A stretch of 64,000 nucleotides of DNA from Armigeres subalbatus (GCF_024139115.2 NC_085141.1:33309242-33373241); one strand, 5' to 3'. Shown: positions 33,681 to 46,954, counted from the first letter of the stretch. Translations and numbers: made by a program. The notes: a model not told the origin generated them from the letters alone.

Positions 33681-34966
33681 TTTTTTAGACAATTGTAAGC
33701 TGATGTCACACCATTGCATTGGGGCAAATGAGATGTAGAAAGAGAAGTGATTACAAATTGTGCGTTGCTGCAATTATCAAAATTGATTGGCAAGACCGAA
33801 AGGACCACTGTCAGTAAAACCGAAATAACTGAGCGGGCGGAGGGTGGCGGAACCTAATTTCTTCAGGATTGGATTCCTTACAAAAAAAAAAATGAAGCTT
33901 CAGTGTGAATTTCATGGGTACCCTTTTGAATTTTACAATGAATACATCTGGAGGATAATACAATAAAAATTTTATACATAATAAAGACCGAGTACCTTCT
34001 GCGCGATCAAAAATAATTTACGAACGTTTAAGTGTGCCTTTATTAGTTTTAGGGCTACACTTTGTAATGGTGCCAAATACCTATAATAGGTTTGAGCGAT
34101 GAATACGTTGTGGCCAACATAATGAAGCAGTAAGATAAATGTTACAAGATTCAACAGAATAAAAATTGATAACATGCTCAACTTGCATTGACTGTAAAGG
34201 TAAGATCCACCCGAATAAAATGACTCAAAACTATGTTTACATCATCGTGAAATATTCTACTAGCAACCCATGACTCAAGTTATCAATTGGGTCCTAAAGC
34301 CCTACATCGTTTATGTTTGCAAACTATAGTGCATCGGTCAAGAATACTTGAACCGATGTTATAAAAATTCTGGTAAAAGTCTAAATCATCAAAAATAATA
34401 TTTTTGTGTTTAAGACATTTTAAGGCAAATTTTGGGCTGTGCAGCAATTCAGAACGAATTAACCATCAGCCCAAAACGTCAGGCCCATATATTAACTGTC
34501 AAAGGTTGAGTCAAGTGCCCTGCGGTTTTTTGCTAGTGCGTTTGAATCATATTATTCCGAAGGTCAAACAAGACCGAAAATGTCGAGTAAGCATTTTTCA
34601 TCTATTTTCAAATTTCAAATTAAACAATGTTCCTTTCGATTTTTGAGTCGAAAGAAAAACTGACGCGTTCAGGATGATTAACTTCATGGTTCCATGAAAG
34701 AAAATCGAATATCGATTCTTCATTTTAGGACCCAATTTGAATCATTTTGAAAAAATGGTTTTTGACCGTCTTTTTGAAGATTGGTCCTTCTGTGCATTGG
34801 TTTGAAAGTTTTGAATGTTCGATTTTTTAGAAAACGCCGTTTTTTACCGCTTGGATCGAAACAAAAAAAACGAGTTAAATTATTTTCGGTAGACATCATT
34901 CATACATATTTTAAGCAAAATTGGAGATTTTCTTTTCGACTCTATTCTTTTTTCATGGAATCGCTG
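33681..34966. other. AT-rich non-coding DNA
   Basis: No gene, tRNA-like sequence or clear repeat is recognised. Confidence 0.4.
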
Positions 34967-34970
34967 TATA

Positions 34971-36301
34971 GACGAATCCAAGTAAAAATAAGAAGAAGAC
35001 ACACGACGGTGTTAACTTTGACAGATCCTACAGCACAGCATAGGAAGATAATTTTAAAATGCTTATAATAAATTCTAGACAAAATGTAATAAAAATCTGA
35101 TTGAAGTAGGGTATCTGTTCCTATATCAATAACAATAAGGCAATGCGCATATGAAATGCATTGATTTCTCTCCCAATAATCAAGAAAAATGTGAATAATT
35201 ATGCTCGGCTCATGTAATTTTTAATTGAAAACAATTTGGTAACTTCAAAAATGAAATTTTCATCACATTATAGAAGTATTTAGCTAAAAAACATCATTAC
35301 CGCCATGCACCTATTTCAATAACATTCAAAAACAGTTAATCCTATGCCTGTACCTATATCAATAATACTGTTTCCAACATAAAATACGCACACTATTACA
35401 TGTGTGTATACGTAACGATATGATTGCAGTGATGCCGAATTCTTCAATATTTTGTATTTGAGTTGAAATATAATTACAAAATTTCTGTTTTTGTTGCAGT
35501 TTTCCATCTTATCAGTTCAATTTTGTGTTTGTCATAATTTATCTTTTCGATATAATTTATTTCACAAACATAAGAGTTGAATTTCACAATGAAAGTTTTT
35601 TTTAAATAAAAATGTTGGTCGGCAACTATATATCAAACTATAGGAAATCGCGTTGGTTTTTAAAATATAATTATATTCATAGTGAAAATGTGATGTGCTT
35701 TATGTGCTGTGAAGTGAATTTTGAAGGGATAGAATTGTTTTAGCCCAAAATTGAGTGAAAACACCGGCGTGAAAACAGATGAATCTTCTAGTAGCAATCG
35801 AGCAGTTCATGCACATCATTTCAAAGGTAGGAAAATACAAATAAAAGTCCTTACTAATTTTATCTTTTAATAATTTGATTCTTGTGAATTAAAACATTAC
35901 TCAAACAAAATCTTGAATAATATTCCAAACATTCAAGAATCCATCCATTATTGTGTACATACGATGTAAGAAATTGTAAATAAATTGATTTTTTATTTGG
36001 TTTATCGACGGTTGTGATTAATATACGGGCTGTTATTAATATGGGAACAGATACCCTATGATACGGAAAAAGTTCCGAACTGTATGATAGGCACATTTTT
36101 GGAAAATATTCAAAAAATTGAGATAAACTTCCGAATATGTAATTCAAAACTTTTTCCGTATCGTACATCAATCAGATTTTAATTACAATTTGTCTAGAAT
36201 TTATAATAAGCATTTTAAAATTATCTTCCTATGCTGTGCTGTAGGATCTGTCAAAGTTAACACCGTCGTGTGTCTTCTTCTTATTTTTATTTGGATTCGT
36301 C
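34971..36301. mobile_element. TIR element (130-bp arms, TATA-flanked) hosting a second element
   Basis: GACGAATCCAAGTAAAAATA at 34971 is matched by its complement ending at 36301. The arms stay nearly identical for about 130 bases, through GACACACGACGGTGTTAAC and CTACAGCACAGCATAGGAAG. TATA flanks both sides (34967-34970, 36302-36305), compatible with a TA duplication at a TATA site. Without the inner element it is about 380 bases. The very similar arms suggest recent origin or gene conversion. Confidence 0.82.
35109..36056. mobile_element. Inner TA-flanked element, TATCAATAACA motif
   Basis: GGGTATCTGTTCCTATATCA at 35109 pairs with TATGGGAACAGATACCC ending 36056, flanked by TA on both sides. 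The motif CCTATATCAATAACA recurs as CCTATTTCAATAACA (35309) and CCTATATCAATAATA (35353). It carries no transposase frame. Confidence 0.72.
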
Positions 36302-36305
36302 TATA

Positions 36306-37730
36306 GCTATGTAGATAAGGAACCAGAAAGAATAATTTTTTAGCTGTTCGGTCCATTTCATATGTTCGTCTAGATTTGTAATTTTACTTTGTGTACCTTT
36401 AGTACATTGGCAGATACCGTCACCATCGTTGCGAATGAATTTTCTGCAGCAATCACTTCCGGCGACCGCAACCGTTTTTAATAATGTACCGCTGCAGCCA
36501 CGACCGACGCAAACTTGAACAAAGAAGAAGTACCCGCCACGAAGCCATTCAGGTTCATAATAGAAAAGTCCATCGCTAAAGCTGGGCCTGTCAATGGCGT
36601 TTGGTCATGTTTGGTTTGGCTATGAAGTAAACCAAAGTAGACGTTATTCGACAAAGAAGTTTGACAGCTCATTGATAATATTTAATTATAATTCCTTATA
36701 ATGAGTTGCGTCGGACATTGCGTTTACTCCGGCAGACACCTAGGAATCAGCAGGAACGAGTCAAGGTAAGTTTCCCAGCAGAACGCATCCACTGCAGCAG
36801 CGAAGAAGATTTTGAGAACTTCTACTGCCACCAATAGACGTAAGCAAAAATATTCCGTAAAAAGTCTCCAAGCTTTCGAGAAAAAAATGCGGTATAAGTT
36901 TGCAGGAATAAACTGTACAAGCTAAAATCCCTGTAAGTTTCATTAATTTGACATCTATGCTTGCGATGCACTTATGGAATTGGTTGATTTACCGGAACCG
37001 ATTGCTTAATTAACTTAATCGATTAGCAAGTTTTCAATAATAAATATTTATATATTAATATTGCAACACACTGGAGTCAGTTTTCACAGCGTGAAAATGT
37101 CGGTAAAACAGCGTTAAAACGCCTAAAAGAACCTAAAATCCGAAAAAAAAATCGCGTGAACAGCGATCCACGTAAGAAAACCGTATAAAACCAACTTCAA
37201 GGCAGGCAGACGTGGTCCCACGTCTAAAATGCATTTTTAACAAACTGGTCCACTGGTCGTTTTGTGACCTGTCCGTTGCCTCTCATGGTAGGGTAAAAGA
37301 CCCAATGATGGAGGAACTACTGTACTGTTTTTTTTCAATTTCGTTTATTGAGTTGTCTCAGGCGAGTATAACACTTTACAGAGCCATGGTTCTTTGTGAT
37401 ATATATCATATCACAATATCATTTTATTATGAAGTTAGTATGTTTAATTACAATGTTTAAGGATGGAATGGACATCAGGGAATCATCCGGTCATTTGGCG
37501 TGTGGTGTGTCGTCGTGCTCGGGGAATGATTCGTCTGGGATCCGGATGTTCAGAGCTACATAGCTCTACGGAACAGAAAGGCAGAGATTAAAAAAAACTT
37601 TGAAGAAAGAGAAAAACAAAATATTAGATGTTGATGTAAGAAGAACAAAGAGTTTCAGCACTGATTGGTCGATTATGCTTAATCTATACTTCATTTTCTT
37701 TACCTTGAGAATGTTTCCGAAAGCTCAATA
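36306..37730. other. Non-coding, one orphan element end
   Basis: GGGTAAAAGACCCAATGATG at 37291, preceded by TA, resembles the terminus of the 42310 element (GGGTAAAACGACCTATTATG), but no second end is found. The rest (36400-37250) includes GC-richer patches with no recognised frame. Confidence 0.35.
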
Positions 37731-38179
37731 ACTATATTCATGGGCGTAGCCAAGGGGGGCAGGGGGGCCGTCGCCCCCCCCCCTAAATTGTGGAACGATT
37801 TAATGGGTACTGAAATGAGTTCTCTCAAACATGTGCACTTTATGATCCAATGAAATTCAAAAGATTCCCAAAACTTATTAGGGCATCCAGGATCCATAAT
37901 ATATGAAAGTTCAAAACAACTCGAAACATTTCGGACTCAAAAATTCTTCTTGAAATCCTTCTAGAAGCTCCCCTGGGAACTTCTGAATTCCTCCGGAAAG
38001 TTATCCACAAATTCCTCTGAAAATCGTTTGAAAATCCTTCTCATGTAATTGTAATTCCTCCTTATCTAGAAACCCCCACTAAATTTTTTTTTGGGAATTC
38101 ACGAAGAAATTCCTTGAAGATTTCTTTTCTTCTCTTCAATATTTACTTCTAGATATTTTTTCGGCTATTCTCTCTTCAG

Positions 38180-41010
38180 GAATAATCCAGCATAATCCAG
38201 GCATGCATTCGAGAGTTCCGTCAAGAATACATACTGAATTTCTTCCCAAAATTCTACCAGTTTCTTCAAAAATTTATGACGGAAATCCTCCGATTAAGCT
38301 CCATAATTTCACTTGTAAATCTATAAGAAATTCCTTCGGAAATTCTTCTAGGAACTTCTCCGGGCATTCCTCTCGGAACTCTTCCTTTAATTCCTCCGGG
38401 ATTACTTCCAGGAAATTTTCCGGGAATAACTCCAAACATTCAATAGCGAAATCATCTAGCATTCCAATCTGGAATTCTTTTTGCAATTACTTCAGAATAT
38501 CCTTCAAGAAATCCTCCAGAAATATCTTCATGAATTTCTCCTGGAATTCGTCCAAGTATTCCCAAGTATATAGTATCCCCAGAAATTCTTACAGGTATTT
38601 TTTCGGGAGTTTCTTCAGGTACTTCTTCAGGAATTCCTTCAGGAATTTCTCCGGGAGATATTCCGCGGAAGTGTACTAGAATTCCTTCCGGACTTCACTC
38701 GGAATTTACTCGGATATCTGCCAAGAGTTCTTCCAGAAATTTCTTCGGAACAATCCGCAGGGATTTTCTTCAGCAATTCATCTGGGAATACTTTCAGGAT
38801 TTCATCTGGGAATTTCTGCATTAATTCCTCCTGGTATTTTTCTGGGAATTCCTTCAGATATTTTTCGGAAATTCCTTTAGGAACTTCTCTAAGAATTATT
38901 TCAGGACTTCCATGTGGGAATTCCTCCGGAAGTGCTTGTGGGAGTTCCTCCGGGAGTTCTTCCAGGAGTTTTTCCAAGAAATTCTCCGGTAATACCTCCA
39001 GGAACTTTACAGGGAATTCCTGGACGATATTTGGCAGGAATTTCACGGGAAATGGGATTTCGGATGTTCCTTCAGAAATATTTGTTTCCTTCCTCTAGGG
39101 TATTCCATTGGATGTTCCTCTGAAGTTCCACCAGTAGTTCTTCGGGAAATCAATCAGGCTTTCTTCCAGGAATTCATTTAGCATTTCTTTAGGCATTTAT
39201 CTACAAATTCCTCCAGAAGTTCCTCGGAGAATTTCTCTGGGAGTTCTTACGGGAATTCCTCCGGAAGGTTCTTTTAAGAATTATTCCAGGAGTTCCTCCT
39301 GGAATTCTTACGGAATTTTTTTTGGGAGTTCCTCCTAGAATTCTTACGAGAGTTCCTCCAGGATTTCCTCCGGAAATTCTTTCTGTACTGCCGTAATCTG
39401 AAAAAGTGACGTATACGCCATTTTCCAAAAATTGTGTTAACGAGTACTACTCATCGAGCTCTTTAACAGAAAAATGGAAAACATGCATGTTGCAAAATGG
39501 CTGTTACGTCACTTTTCCAGATTACGGCAGTGTAGTTCTTCAATAAATTCCTCCAGAAGTTCCACCGGCAGTTCCTCCGAGAATTCCTCTGATAATTTCT
39601 CCGGAAATTCCTATAGAAAATCCCCCGGGAGTTCCTCCGGAAATTACTCTGGGAGTTCCTCCGGGAGTTCCTTGTCAGAGAAACACCCGGAGAAACTGCC
39701 GGTGAAACTCCCGGATGGATTCTCGTAGAAACTGCTGGTGGATCTCCCTGAGGAATTCCCGAAGGAACTGCCGGAGGAGCTCCCGTAAGAACTCCCGGAG
39801 GAATTTCAGGAGGAACTACTAGAAGAATTCCTAGAGGACCTCCCGGATGAGCTCCCAGAGAAACTATCGGAAGAACTTCTGTAGGAATTTCCAGCTTAAT
39901 TTCTGAAGAAAGCCTAAATGATTTCCTGAAAAAAAAAGCCTGAATAATTTCCTGGAATAGCTTCTGTTGGAACTCCCGTAGGAATTTCCGGAGAAACTCG
40001 CGGATGAATTGCTGGTGGAATTCCCGGAGGAACTCTCGAAGGAATTTTCTGGAAGAATATCTGAAGAAACTCCCGGGAGCATTTTCAACATTTTCAAAGG
40101 AACCCCAGGGAAACTACCAGAAGCATTCTCGGAAACAAGAGATTTTATGTTATAGACAAATATCGTCTAGCTGAAACCTTTGTTGGGGTTTGTAGCTGGA
40201 CCATCATCATCATCAGAGGACCTCCCGGAGAATTCCCTGAGGAGCTCGCAGAGAAATTCTCAGAGGAGGTTCTGGTGGAAAATCTATATAAATTCCTGAA
40301 GAATCGTTAATAAATTCAAATTCTGCCGAAATTCCCGGAAGAATTTTCAGAGGAACTGCCAATAGAACTACCGGAATAATTCTCGAAGGATATCCAAAAG
40401 AAATTGGAAATGCCGGTGGAACTCCTGGAAGAATTCCAGGATGAATTTTCGGAGAAACTCCTGGAGGATCTCCCAGTGGAAATCTTGAAGTTTCCACCGG
40501 AATTCTTTCAGGATTTCATTGCGAATTAATCTAGGAATTCCTCCGAAAATTCCATTGTTGATTTCATTTTCGGCATTATTTCTGTATAAATTTTCGGTGG
40601 AATTCCTGGAGAAATTGTTTGAAATTTTCACAAGAAATTATTCGAAACAATTCACGGGAAATTTTATGGAATTTGAACAAGAAATTCGAATATTTTTCGT
40701 GAAATTCTCAGGAATGTTTACTGGCAATTCTGCGGAATTTCCACGGAATATTCTTATTCTTAAAAATTATGGGAAACAGCACGAAATTATTTGAATTATT
40801 GCAGGGAATTCTGCAGAACTTATAAAGAAGTTCGTGAAGATTTTCTTGGAGTAAATAATGGTGGAATTTTTGGATCAATTCCCGGCAAAATTTATGGTGG
40901 AATTCCTGAAGGCACTGCCGAATAAGTTGCTGGAGGCATTCCTGAAGAATCCCTGATAGAATTTCGCATAGAATGCCAGGAGCAATTGTCGAAGGAATTC
41001 CTGGAGAAAG
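38180..41010. repeat. Degenerate 15-bp minisatellite with internal inversion
   Basis: Units such as GAATTCCTCCGGAAG run in one sense until about 39670, then switch to GAGGAACTCCCGGAG. Spacing between successive TTCCT words is usually 15. The open frames in this block encode five-residue repeats and have no other content. Confidence 0.8.
39388..39532. mobile_element. 145-bp palindromic MITE nested in copy B
   Basis: CTGCCGTAATCTGAAAAAGT on the left pairs with ACTTTTCCAGATTACGGCAG on the right; the arms extend through GTGACGTA and GCCATTTT. TA flanks both sides (39386-39387, 39533-39534). It interrupts the minisatellite. Confidence 0.8.
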
Positions 41011-41282
41011 CTTGCATATTGATTTTTCTGCATATTTTATAATAAATATTATTTCAGAGAGAATTTGTTAAGAAATTCAGATGTATGGTTCTAGTTTTCT
41101 TAAACTTATGGAAGAATGCATAAGACAAGACTTATGGAAGAATGCAGGATTTTTATAATAATTGTTATAGCCGATTTTATATTCTTTCTGAATACTAAGT
41201 TCGTTAATGTTTTTCTCACTTTATTTAAAAATATCTGATGAGCAATAAATCACGCATTTTTAAATCCATTATTGTTTTAATA

Positions 41283-41473
41283 GGGGGAATGACGGCTTTG
41301 GCAGGTTTTGTTCTATTATTGGCAGGGGGGTTTTTTATGACTGATTTTGCTCAAATTTGGCCTAAACATTCTTTGCATATCAAAGAATATTGTGGCCAAA
41401 TTTCACAAAATTCGGTCGACAAAAACCCCCCTGCCAATAATAGAACAAAACCTGCCAAAGCCGTCTGTTCCCC
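41283..41473. mobile_element. Palindromic MITE, TA-flanked (copy 2, inverted)
   Basis: Same family as 14509-14697 in opposite orientation: GACGGCTTTGGCAGGTTTTG on the left and its complement on the right. TA at 41281-41282 and 41474-41475. It is nested inside the hAT-like copy B. Confidence 0.82.
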
Positions 41474-41699
41474 TAATTATTGTTTCGATTTGGTTTGGAT
41501 TTAGTTTCATTTGTTAATATTCATGTGTTTTTATAAAATTACTATAAAACTACGATTTAGAAGACCAAAAAAGTTGGCCCCCCTCTTCTCGAAATCCTGG
41601 CTACGCCCATGACTATATTCTATAAGGAGCGTGTCGTAACTGCATCAAAACCTATTATTGTTACATGCAATCATTCCTGCAATTACAATTATTGCTGCA

Positions 41700-41780
41700 G
41701 TGTTCCAATAGTTGCGGCATTTTGTTATTCATGTTACTATAGTTGCGAATCCCATATCGAATCGCAGCTATTGGAACACT
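41700..41780. repeat. Hairpin with TGTTCCAATAGTTGCGG arms
   Basis: GTGTTCCAATAGTTGCG pairs with CGCAGCTATTGGAACAC. Related words (CTATAGTTGCG, CAACTATAGGCGC) surround it, much like the reiterated motif of the 42310 element. Outer ends are not found. Confidence 0.5.
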
Positions 41781-42309
41781 ACTGCAACTATAGGCGCAAG
41801 AGAGACAAGAAGATAACCTATTTTTAAGATATTTTACCAATTCTAAAGAAGTTCCAATCTTGTTTTTGTCTCTATTGTATTATGACACGTCAACTAACTG
41901 ATCGTTACGGTGGATTGGTGCGAATAATTAGCTAATTCTCTGAAATCTGCTGTGGTTAGTGCTCAATCTGTATGGCCTCTGGTTGAAGACGGTGGTCCTG
42001 TTTTAAAAATACCAAATCAATCTGGCAATTCAGTGCAAGGCCAGGCGCATGCAGCTAGTTGGAAAATAAGTCAGTATTGGGGTAATCTAACACTAAAGGA
42101 TGTAGGCAATTTATAAGCAAATCGTTTAAATCCATAGTGAAAAAAATGAGTGCCGCTGCCGTGGTGACATCAAATCGAAAACTATCCCACTGTCAATGAA
42201 AGCAAATTGAAATCTTATTTTGATGTTGGTTTTCGTTAACATAATAAGTGATCAGTTTGATGTCATATCATACAATTTAGAAATCTACAGCAAGATAAAA
42301 TCAAAAGTA

Positions 42310-42845
42310 GGGTAAAACGACCTATTATGGAGGGGTTAAGCACCGTGTCAAAACAAAATTGATTACAAAAATTCTTCAAAAATTACCTGTTGGTCGATTT
42401 CCACATTGTAGTAGTTGAATAGAATGCTCGTTAACTATAGTTTCGTAAATATTACGTCAATTGTGCTGTACTTATGTTGTTTTGTTTTTATCACAATAAA
42501 AACAAACTACCGCAATAATAGGACGAAGTTGCCTATCGTTGCGATATTTTTTGAAGGTCAGTCCTATTGTTGCGGTATTGCATGTAATTCTTATGGGGAG
42601 CGATACCGCAACAATAGGACCTTAGCACTACCGCAATGATAGGCTCAAAGGATTCAAACTTTTAACGAAAAATGTTGATTTTTCATCATTTAGAACGGAA
42701 TTTTGTCAAACAAAAGCTGTTCTAGTCGTTAATCCGAAGAGTTTTAGTGTACCCACAATTGTTTTCAATGGTATTATATCCAAAATGGAGTACTTCGACA
42801 CTACCGCAACATTAGGGCATACCACAACGATAGGACGTTTTACCC
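42310..42845. mobile_element. TA-flanked element with seven CCGCAAYRATAGG motifs
   Basis: GGGTAAAACGACC at 42310 and GGACGTTTTACCC ending 42845 are inverted ends, TA on both sides (42308-42309, 42846-42847). Inside and near both ends the motif ACCGCAAYAATAGGAC occurs about seven times in both orientations (for example 42509, 42563, 42604, 42630, 42801). It is non-autonomous. Confidence 0.78.
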
Positions 42846-42930
42846 TATAATGATTTGAAAACAAATAATGATTTCAGTTTGATGTCAACATTAGAATATG
42901 TTTGAAATTTGATCTCTTTATGATATCAAT

Positions 42931-43220
42931 GGCCCTCCTTAGCCGTGCGGTAAGACGCGCGGCTACAAAGCAAGACCTTGCTGAGGGTGGCTGGGTTCGA
43001 TTCCCGGTGCCGGTCTAGGCAATTTTCGGATTGGAAATAGTCTCGACTTCCCTGGGCATACAAGTATCATCGTGTTAGCCTCTTGATATACAAATGCAAA
43101 AATGGTAACCTGGCTTAGAAACCTCGCAGTTAATAACTGTGGAAGTGCTTAATGAACACTAAGCTGCGAGGTGGTAATGTCCCAGTGGGGGATGTAATGC
43201 CAACGAAGAAGAAGAAGAAG
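42931..43220 (+). mobile_element. Full-length Feilai-like SINE
   Basis: The tRNA-like head starts GGCCCTCCTTAGCCGTGCGG (box A in TAGCCGTGCGG) and has box B GGTTCGATTCCC (about 42990). The body contains GGCATACAAGTATCATCGTG and AACCTCGCAGTTAATAACTG, ending in (GAA)n. ATGATATCAAT (42920-42930) and ATGATATCGAT (43221-43231) form an 11-bp duplication with one mismatch. Name is from memory of the published Aedes family. Confidence 0.92.
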
Positions 43221-43231
43221 ATGATATCGAT

Positions 43232-46200
43232 ATTCTTGCTATTTTTAAAAGGTAAACACAAACTATTAAGGGTTTGAACCATTAAGTGTGACAATATAAT
43301 GTAATACATTATTGCACTGCAAATCATAAGTAACCGCATCCTCAAGCACGTAAACAATTTAAGATAGGTATAACGTATAAATATGTTTTGATTTCTTCTA
43401 CAAATTACTTATTACGCCATTCATACTTGTATTACTGCATTGCTGCTATTACCGCCGCTACTTGCGGCGGATAATGATCAGCCATATTTCAATCGATGCA
43501 ACGGATCAGTAGTGGTCCATCGAAAGAGGGTCATTAAAACCCGATGAGGTTCATCTTGTCATACAGGCCCCCTATTCGGACCTGCAACGAGAGATCAATT
43601 TGCGTGAGGTCGTACAAATTGGATTCCAAAAACAAACCGAAACGGCACACGGTGGCCCATCTATCCGAAAATTGGTTTTGGTCTCACCACACAAATCATC
43701 GAGAAGACTGCTCATTTGCTGCTAATGAGATCGAGATGAAATCGAAACCGGTGTTCTCCTCAATATCGAGCTGCACACCGGCCGTCGGAGTGATATTAGA
43801 TGGCATCTTCACATAGCTGCTGGATGATGTCGGCGAGCAAGTTTCCTAATTGAATCCAACCGAATTCATTAGCATAATGATTGAAACCGGCGCGGCAGCG
43901 CAGATTCACCACATCAGAGTTGACTTCCGTATCGAATCGATAATATCGACACAAAGCAGCAGAGCTCAGCTCGAGCGTCAAGTTGTGCACATTTGCAGCT
44001 TTCGGCATCCGTGCATGGGAAACGGCAAATTTTCGCATTTCGTAACGCGCAGCAAATCGCACGTCGAACAAATGTTAAAGGATTAAGGAGTCAATCGTTC
44101 TCGAGATTAGATTTGTTCCTGCTAATGGGTTAGTCTTCTTTGCGAAAAGTCGGTAGTCGACTGCGAAACGAGCATGTCTTACGAGAATGAGGGTGTTGTT
44201 GATTCAGCCTTCCGATGGCGACCCTCCGGGTTACTCGTGGGAGACTCCGGCTTGTAGTGATGGTGTAATCCAACCTACTCGTTCGTACATTCAACGAGTG
44301 CCACATTTGATTAAAATCACTTAGCACTTGAAGTGCAAGTGCTGCATGAAACCGCACTCCTCAAAACGCCCATTTTTCCTTCGCAAATGCGCACCTTTTG
44401 CAGGTTACCCAACTACGGCAGTCACACGATCGGCAGAAGTTTACCTAATTGCCCCGTGGGTCTGGGCTGGAGCATTGAAACAACCCCAAAGCCGATGACG
44501 ACGACGACGTGTGATTTGTAGGTGAAAATGGTTAACTCTAAAGACCTCCATTTAGCACCCTAAGCTGAACCCTCCCCAGCAAATACGCCAAAGCCAAGCC
44601 GAGCCTCCTTCAGCTGATCCAACTCTTCGTGCACGACAACGCACGGTGGCGAAACTCCGAACAAAAGTCGAACACAATCTGGCAAGATACTTGCAACTGT
44701 TTTTCTTTATTCATTTACTTTTATGTTCGATTTATATGTTTGAAATTGAGTCGAGTTCGACCTAATTTCATTAAAATGTAATATTTCAAGAATTAAGTTT
44801 CATGAAAATTGAGAATTCATTTTTAACAAACGATTTGTAGATAATTTGTGTTTCATCTTGTTGAAACAATTAGATAAGCTTTTTATATAAATATTTCATA
44901 TAGGTTATTGAATACACGTTTCGAAAACATGAATTAAAGAACCATCTGATATTGAATAGAATCTGCTTAGCAAATTTTATTTTGAAAAAAAAAATGAAAA
45001 CTATTTTCTTCTTATTTGCTTTACCAGTCCAATATCGCAATTATTCCTTGAAATATTTTCTATTTTTGGAGCCAAAGCAGTACTATTGACAATTTTTTTT
45101 CGATTGCAATGAATTTTGGGCGAACCAAGAATCGAACTCACAGTTCCGTATTAACTAGTTTTCATATTTCTTCACAGCCCTATCTCATGACTGAGAATAA
45201 AATGGTTCTACCCGAGCTCCGGCCGCTGTTCAAAGATTTCGATTTCATTATAACACACTAAACTACACAAGGGTCTAACCGTTGCGTTGCCGCGATGACA
45301 ACCCGATGACTCCCGTGGGTCTCGTTGCTGTCGTCCGGTAGTGGTGGTGCCCAATCACATAAATGCATTTTTCAGTCACCAGTCAAAAAGGTGCGCATTA
45401 AAATTAATGAGCACCGCGATAGCACGAGCATCTGTTCAGTGAGCATTGGCTGTTTATTGGGCTAGCTGTTAGAGCGCTGGACTTGTGGGGATGCGTGCTT
45501 GAAGTTTCCAGGGCCTATGGAGATTTATTTCCATACTAACTGCGGAGGATCCATCTTGGGCACCTTCCCCGAAGACGGTTGATGCTCGCGAGGCTTCGTT
45601 TGGATATCTAGGATCTTCGGTGGGTGCCAGCCAGGAGGATGACGGCAACGAGACGCGACTGACGGTTCTGTCTCTGCGCACAGAAAACCGGCTGTCACAA
45701 GATTCGTTGGATGCGAGGTGGGTGTCGTGGTAACGAGATGCTATGCAGGTTACGCAACAATTCAACCGAGATTGGATTCAAATGAAAGTGAAAGGATTGG
45801 TGAGAATTAATAGCCAATTAATCACATTATCACATAACAAGTCGTTATGTTGAGTCTGCTCAGGTTTGAAAGTCGAATTCATTCTCTTGAATGGGTACGA
45901 AGAATGCTGCAGTAGGTTTATGAGGAAGGATAATGCGTTTCATTTTTCAAATGCCAAGTATCCAAGTGACAATATAAAAGGTCTTCTTTACGGAACGTCT
46001 ACTACACAACTCAAGCATTATAACATTTACAACAGTAGTCAGATAATGCCACGCTACCGATTTTTGATGTCCACAAAGCGTATATCAAACTCAAACAAAA
46101 ACAAAATCAAGGGCGCATCCACGGAAAACATATGTTCTGCAACTGCATTATATTTGCGCTGCTCAGATGGACGGTTACGGCGAGGTTCGTCAGAAGTAGA

Positions 46201-46954
46201 TGTTCTTCGCGATTACGGAACAAGATGTATTCTTCATCCACCATCGTCACATCCTGCCAAAAGGGAGAACATACCGAAAAGCAAAAAAAAAGCGCTACTC
46301 TTCTCTGAAAATTAGTCCTTCTAATAACAGCCTTAGGTAATGATAGCTTTGTGAGTTTCGGAAATGTGTGGCTGCTGTGTACCATATAGTCAAGAGGGTG
46401 TTGCTGCTGAAATATATTGCAGCAGAAGGTGTAGTCATCATTTGATCAACAGCACACACACCGTGAATAGCTAAGAATTGCATACTGACGGACGACGACA
46501 GGTGGCATAAATCTTCTGGGATCATAAGACCCACTGGCGGTTGTTATTTGAGCTTTGGGGATAAAATATTTGAGAGATGCATTGAAAAGGAAGCTCAAGT
46601 TCATTGTTTCAATCAGTTTCCAGAATATGCAGCTACTGAACTGCTGCGATTCACATAAAAGTCCCATGTCGATTTTTAATGGTTTTGATTTTCTGCCAGA
46701 TATATACTTAAAATGTTCTCATCTTTAAGAAAAACTGATAAAATAAAAGGCTTTGTTCTAGAATTTGAAAATCAAAACCCACTTGTTTTGTCCCATCTTG
46801 CTATTTATTCGCATAAAAGTCACATTCTCAAATTTAATAGAATTTTGCACATCAAAATAAATATAATTATGGTCCATTTAATAGTTCCATAGCAATGTAT
46901 AAAGATAAAGAATATTATGCCAAATCTTGATTTGAATTCTTGAGAGCTTCTTAT
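43232..46954. other. Mostly non-coding; GC-rich patches, weak tRNA-like and LINE-like traces
   Basis: 43430-44680 and 45190-45780 are the most GC-rich, least repetitive DNA in the window and could be host intron or regulatory sequence. At about 45115-45160 the minus strand reads GTGAGTTCGATTCTTGG, a box B-like trace of a SINE. The open frame on the minus strand at 45469-45765 (SWLAPTEDPRYPNEASRAS) resembles text I associate with mosquito LINE ends, but I cannot confirm it. No gene is recognised. Confidence 0.35.

Larger units (their letters stand above)
37739..41611. mobile_element. hAT-like element with 15-bp minisatellite arms (copy B, complete)
   Basis: CATGGGCGTAGCCA at 37739 and TGGCTACGCCCATG ending 41611 form the termini. 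ACTATATT flanks both ends (37731-37738 and 41612-41619), a perfect 8-bp duplication. GGGCGTAGCCAG-type ends with 8-bp duplications fit hAT. The 3.9 kb interior is mostly degenerate TTCCTCCGGGAGTTC minisatellite, plus orientation to about 39670 and mainly inverted after that. A truncated relative is at 20645-22552. Two MITEs are nested at 39388-39532 and 41283-41473. There is no transposase. Confidence 0.85.

Noticed and set aside
45463..45500. tRNA-like text TAGCTGTTAGAGCGCTGGAC
   Set aside because: Resembles box A and the anticodon stem but no box B or acceptor pairing follows.
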